NCBI GenBank assembly: GCA_001768125.1
Contig: MENB01000035.1
Span: forward strand, 352 to 11,959
Direction of reading: 5' to 3'
DNA length: 11,608 nucleotides
From: Armatimonadetes bacterium RBG_19FT_COMBO_69_19
GTDB taxonomy: Bacteria; Sysuimicrobiota; Sysuimicrobiia; Sysuimicrobiales; Kaftiobacteriaceae
Part shown: piece after piece, positions 8,927 through 11,608 of the stretch
Layout of the letters: every line of letters begins with the position of its first letter
How positions within the stretch are numbered: position 1 is the stretch's first letter
Position numbers and translations under genes: made by a program
The notes under the pieces: model-generated
What the model was told of the DNA's origin: nothing
The model's input: the letters and a program-made list of their open reading frames with translations, nothing else
Databases searched by the model: none

Positions 8927-9676
8927 ATGGACCGCGGCGGCGATGACAGCGTCATCCCGGGCCGGCGCGCCGTCCTGGAAGCACTGCGCGCCGACCGGCC
9001 TATCCGCAAGATCCTCCTCGCCCGCAGCGCCCACGGCGGCATCGTCCGCGATCTGGTGCTCGAAGCGAAGCGGCGCGGCGTCGTCGTGCAGTCCGTGGAC
9101 CCCCACCGCCTCGACCAGCTGTCCCCGGCGGCCCACCAGGGCGTAGTCGCGCTCACCGCGGTACGGCCCCCCGCCCGCCTCGACGACATCCTCGATCTAG
9201 CCAGGGAGCGGGGTGAGGCGCCCTTCGTGCTCGCGCTGGACGGGGTCGAGGATCCGGCGAACCTCGGTGCGCTGGTCCGCACGGCCGATGCCGCGGGGGT
9301 GCACGGGGTGGTCATCCCCCGGCACCGCGCGGCCGGACTTTCCCCTGCCGTCGCCAGGACCTCCGCGGGGGCGATCGAGCACGTGCCGGTCGCCACGGTG
9401 ACGAACCTCGTCCGCGCCCTGGAGGAGTTGAAGCAGTCCGGGCTCTGGGTGGTGGGCGCCGATCCATCGGCCCCGCAAGCCTACAACGCCCTGCGCCTGG
9501 TCCCCCCACTGGTCGTGGTCATGGGCGGCGAGGGACGGGGGCTCTCCCGGCTCGTCAGGGAACACTGTGACCTGCTCGTGCGTCTGCCCATGCGGGGGAA
9601 GGTGGCGTCGCTCAACGTGTCCGTGGCAGCCGGCGTGCTTCTATTTGAGATCGTCCGGCAGATGGAAAGCGGGTAA
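8927..9676 (+). CDS. rlmB: TrmH/SpoU-family 23S rRNA (guanosine-2'-O-)-methyltransferase RlmB
   Basis: This 249-residue SpoU-type methyltransferase uses S-adenosylmethionine. In E. coli, RlmB methylates the ribose of G2251 in the peptidyl-transferase loop of 23S rRNA. An N-terminal L30e-like substrate-binding domain spans about 10-78 (PGRRAVLEALRADRPIRKIL). The knotted catalytic domain then has motif 1 around LDGVEDPANLGALVRTAD (104-121), with N112 and R118. Motif 2 is MGGEGRGLSRLV (199-210) and motif 3 is LPMRGKVASLNVSVAAG (220-236). The gene begins 6 bp after the cysS stop with no clear ribosome binding site, suggesting translational coupling. In Bacillus, mrnC lies between cysS and rlmB, but it is absent here. 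The cysS-rlmB context supports RlmB over other TrmH paralogues, though the exact target nucleotide is inferred. Confidence 0.93.
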   Translation: MDRGGDDSVIPGRRAVLEALRADRPIRKILLARSAHGGIVRDLVLEAKRRGVVVQSVDPHRLDQLSPAAHQGVVALTAVRPPARLDDILDLARERGEAPFVLALDGVEDPANLGALVRTADAAGVHGVVIPRHRAAGLSPAVARTSAGAIEHVPVATVTNLVRALEELKQSGLWVVGADPSAPQAYNALRLVPPLVVVMGGEGRGLSRLVREHCDLLVRLPMRGKVASLNVSVAAGVLLFEIVRQMESG

Positions 9677-9679
9677 CGG

Positions 9680-11035
9680 ATGAAGCGGGCGCTGGCCGGT
9701 CTCATCATCCTTCTCGTGGGCGTTTCCGCGGGGGCGATCACTGCGTTCGCCCGGGATGCCGCGTTCCACGCCGGTCGAATCTTCCCTGGAATCTCCATCG
9801 AAACTCTCCCCGTCGGAGGGCTGACCCCGGCTGAAGCCGAGTACGCCGTGGGGAGGCTGGCCGAGGCCCGACTGGGCCGTCCGCTGGTCGTGCACCTGGC
9901 GACCGAGGAAGTCGTGTTCACCCATGCTGAGCTGGGGCTGCGGGTGGGCACCGAAGGCGCTGTGCAGCGCGCGTTCGAGCTGGGGCGGCTCGGCCCGTGG
10001 TGGCAGCGGGCCCGCACCAGGCTCCGGATCGCCCGCGGGGGCGCCTCCGTGCCACTGCGCGTCGAGCTGGACCGCCGGGCGCTGCGGCGCCTGATCGAAA
10101 GTCTGTCCAAGGAGATCTCGCCCGTGCCGCAGGAGGCCGAGGTCTTCGTCTCGAGGGGCGAGGTCGTCATGGTCCGGCCCGGCCGCCCCGGCCGCACCCT
10201 CGACGTGGGGGCCTCCGTGCGGCAGATCGCCGCCGCCATCGCCGCGGGCGCCACCGACACCGACGCGGTCGTCGCCGTGACCGACCCGGCCTTCACGACG
10301 GCGAAGGCGCAGGCCCTGCGCACTCCGCTGGCGCGCGCGGCGACCACGATGGTGAACAACCCCGACCGCATCCACAACATCGAGCTGGCCGCGAGCTTCG
10401 TCCGCGGACGTCTTCTCGCGCCGGGCGAGATCTTCTCCTACAATGCCGCCGTCGGTCCGCGGACCATCGAGCGCGGGTTCAAGGAAGCGCCCGTCCTGAT
10501 CGATGACGAGCTCGTGGCCGGAGACGGGGGCGGGATCTGCCAGGTGAGCAGCACGTTGTTCAACGTCGCGCTGCTCGCTGATTTCGAAATCCTGAGCCGC
10601 ACGAACCACAGCCGGCCGGTCGCTTACCTGCCCCTGGGCCGGGACGCTACCGTCGTCTACGACTGGCTGGATTTCCGGTTCAGGAACACCAGCGGGCACC
10701 ACGTCCTGCTCTGGGCGGAGGTCCGGGGCCGGCGCCTGATCATCACGGCGTATGGCACCGCCACGGAGGCGAAGGGGGTGGAGATTCTGGTCACCGACCA
10801 TGAGGAGATCGCTCCGCCCGAGGGGACGGTGACCAAGGAGGATCCCGGGCTGGACGAGGGCACGGTGGTGGCGCGCGACGCGCAGCCCGGGTACCGCGTC
10901 AAGACGTGGCGTGTCGTGACGCTGGACGGGGTCGAGGTGCGCCGCGACTTCATCGGCACGAGCGTCTACCGCCCCGTGGCCCGCACGATCAGGATCGGCA
11001 TCCGCAAGACCCAGGAGCTCAGCGAGCGCCACTAG
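9680..11035 (+). CDS. VanW-family envelope protein with peptidoglycan-binding-like region and G5 domain
   Basis: This 451-residue protein has an N-terminal hydrophobic segment (about 4-23, LAGLIILLVGVSAGAITAFA) that acts as a membrane anchor or uncleaved signal. The rest should lie outside the cytoplasm. Residues 36-200 resemble the peptidoglycan-binding-4 region (GISIETLPVGGLTPAEAE) that precedes VanW in Gram-positive proteins. The VanW domain spans about 230-360, with the signature GGGICQVSSTLFN (283-295), including C287, and TNHSRPVAYLP (308-318). A G5-like domain follows at about 365-440 (VVARDAQPGYRVKTWRVV; VRRDFIGTSVY). VanW was named from vancomycin-resistance clusters, but its biochemical role is unclear and no other van gene is nearby, so resistance should not be inferred. 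It starts 3 bp after rlmB and ends the operon. Confidence 0.92.
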   Translation: MKRALAGLIILLVGVSAGAITAFARDAAFHAGRIFPGISIETLPVGGLTPAEAEYAVGRLAEARLGRPLVVHLATEEVVFTHAELGLRVGTEGAVQRAFELGRLGPWWQRARTRLRIARGGASVPLRVELDRRALRRLIESLSKEISPVPQEAEVFVSRGEVVMVRPGRPGRTLDVGASVRQIAAAIAAGATDTDAVVAVTDPAFTTAKAQALRTPLARAATTMVNNPDRIHNIELAASFVRGRLLAPGEIFSYNAAVGPRTIERGFKEAPVLIDDELVAGDGGGICQVSSTLFNVALLADFEILSRTNHSRPVAYLPLGRDATVVYDWLDFRFRNTSGHHVLLWAEVRGRRLIITAYGTATEAKGVEILVTDHEEIAPPEGTVTKEDPGLDEGTVVARDAQPGYRVKTWRVVTLDGVEVRRDFIGTSVYRPVARTIRIGIRKTQELSERH

Positions 11036-11058
11036 CGCGCCGATGGCGCACAATCTGC

Positions 11059-11087
11059 TTGACGCGTTCTGACCCTGTTCGTATAAT
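11059..11087 (+). promoter_or_regulatory. Near-consensus sigma-70/sigma-A promoter for sigH
   Basis: TTGACG (11059-11064) and TATAAT (11082-11087) are separated by exactly 17 bp, with one mismatch to consensus overall. Transcription should begin near 11094, about 23 nt before the sigH ATG. This gives sigH a start independent of the upstream operon. The only hairpin ahead of it (GCGCC/GGCGC, 11037-11049) is 5 bp long and has no T-run, so readthrough from vanW is also possible. Confidence 0.88.
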
Positions 11088-11116
11088 TACGCCGAACCTT
11101 CGTCGCGGAGGCGAGA

Positions 11117-11608
11117 ATGGCTCTAGCGCGTCGTGAAGCTCCGTCCTACTCCGAAATGCTCGACGAAGAACTCGTCGCCAGCGCGAAGGGCGGCGATGAT
11201 CACGCCAGCGAGTTCCTCATCAATAAGTACCGCAACTTCGTCCGCGTCAAAGCCAAAGCCTACTTCCTGATCGGGGCCGACCGCGAGGACATCATCCAGG
11301 AAGGGATGATCGGTCTCTATAAAGCGATCCGCGACTTCCGGGCCGACAAGCTCTCGTCGTTCCGGGCGTTCGCGGAGCTGTGCATCACCCGCCAGATCAT
11401 CACCGCGATCAAGACGGCCACCCGGCAAAAGCACATCCCGCTGAACTCCTACATCTCGCTCAACAAGCCGATCTACGACGAGGACTCGGACCGCACGCTG
11501 CTCGACGTGATCAGCAGCATCAAGGTGAGCGATCCCGAGGAGCTCGTCATCAACCAGGAAGCCTCGGCCACGATGCGCGAGCGCATCCGCAAGAACCTCA
11601 GCGAGCTG
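11117..11608 (+). CDS. sigH: RNA polymerase sigma factor SigH (Spo0H), N-terminal part (3' end outside window)
   Basis: The open frame begins at ATG 11117, with GGAGG (11107-11111) 5 nt upstream, and runs 164 codons off the right edge. Bacillus SigH has about 218 residues. Sigma region 2 spans about 32-105 and is close to the Bacillus protein: INKYRNFVR (35-43), FLIGADREDIIQEGMIGLYK (50-69), FAELCITRQIITAIKTATRQ (85-104) and KHIPLNSY (105-112). The following linker SDRTLLDVIS (124-133) also matches. Region 4, which reads the -35, has only just begun at the window edge. SigH drives post-exponential genes, competence and the start of sporulation in Bacillus. Its role in this organism is inferred. 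In Bacillus, rlmB and rae1 precede sigH, whereas here vanW stands directly before it. Confidence 0.96.
   Translation, partial: MALARREAPSYSEMLDEELVASAKGGDDHASEFLINKYRNFVRVKAKAYFLIGADREDIIQEGMIGLYKAIRDFRADKLSSFRAFAELCITRQIITAIKTATRQKHIPLNSYISLNKPIYDEDSDRTLLDVISSIKVSDPEELVINQEASATMRERIRKNLSEL

Noticed and set aside
11037..11049. Hairpin GCGCC-GAT-GGCGC after vanW as a terminator
   Set aside because: Only 5 bp with a 3-nt loop and no following T-run.
9641..11053. A 470-codon reverse-strand frame over vanW
   Set aside because: Antisense shadow of a clear VanW-family gene, with biased composition and no ribosome binding site or domain.

Overview
This window is a compact, very G+C-rich stretch of bacterial chromosome, estimated by eye at about two-thirds G+C or more, with strongly G/C-biased third codon positions. 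It carries a shortened version of the housekeeping block that Bacillota (Firmicutes) keep in the order greA-lysS-ctsR-mcsA-mcsB-clpC-radA-disA-yacL-ispD-ispF-gltX-cysE-cysS-mrnC-rlmB-rae1-sigH. Here the order is greA (3' end only), clpC, radA, a small reverse-strand gene, yacL, an ispD-ispF fusion, a small unknown gene, cysS, rlmB, a vanW-family gene and sigH (5' part only). The order and the very Bacillus-like SigH point to a high-G+C lineage in or near Bacillota, probably uncultivated. The phylum cannot be fixed from this window.

Layout. Positions 1-180 hold the end of greA. Positions 181-371 are a leader with a strong hairpin, a TATACT -10-like box and a good ribosome binding site for clpC (372-2831). 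A G+C-rich terminator-like hairpin separates clpC from radA (2910-4262). A convergent reverse-strand gene (4273-4668) follows, encoding a MazG-like helical protein with four paired cysteines and driven by a perfect consensus promoter. From 4813 to 11035 six forward genes are packed with gaps of 3-7 bp or overlaps: yacL, ispDF, an unknown 113-residue protein, cysS, rlmB and vanW. They look like one operon. sigH (11117 to the window end) has its own near-consensus promoter.

The genes cover protein quality control (ClpC), DNA recombination and repair (RadA), isoprenoid precursor synthesis (IspDF), translation (CysS, RlmB), cell envelope (VanW/G5 protein) and stationary-phase or sporulation-type transcription (SigH). 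No mobile element, CRISPR array, tRNA, rRNA or recognisable defence system was seen. The items most worth follow-up are the Cys-rich MazG-like gene that replaces disA in position, the unknown gene overlapping ispDF, the loss of the ctsR-mcsA-mcsB block ahead of clpC, and the structured clpC leader.
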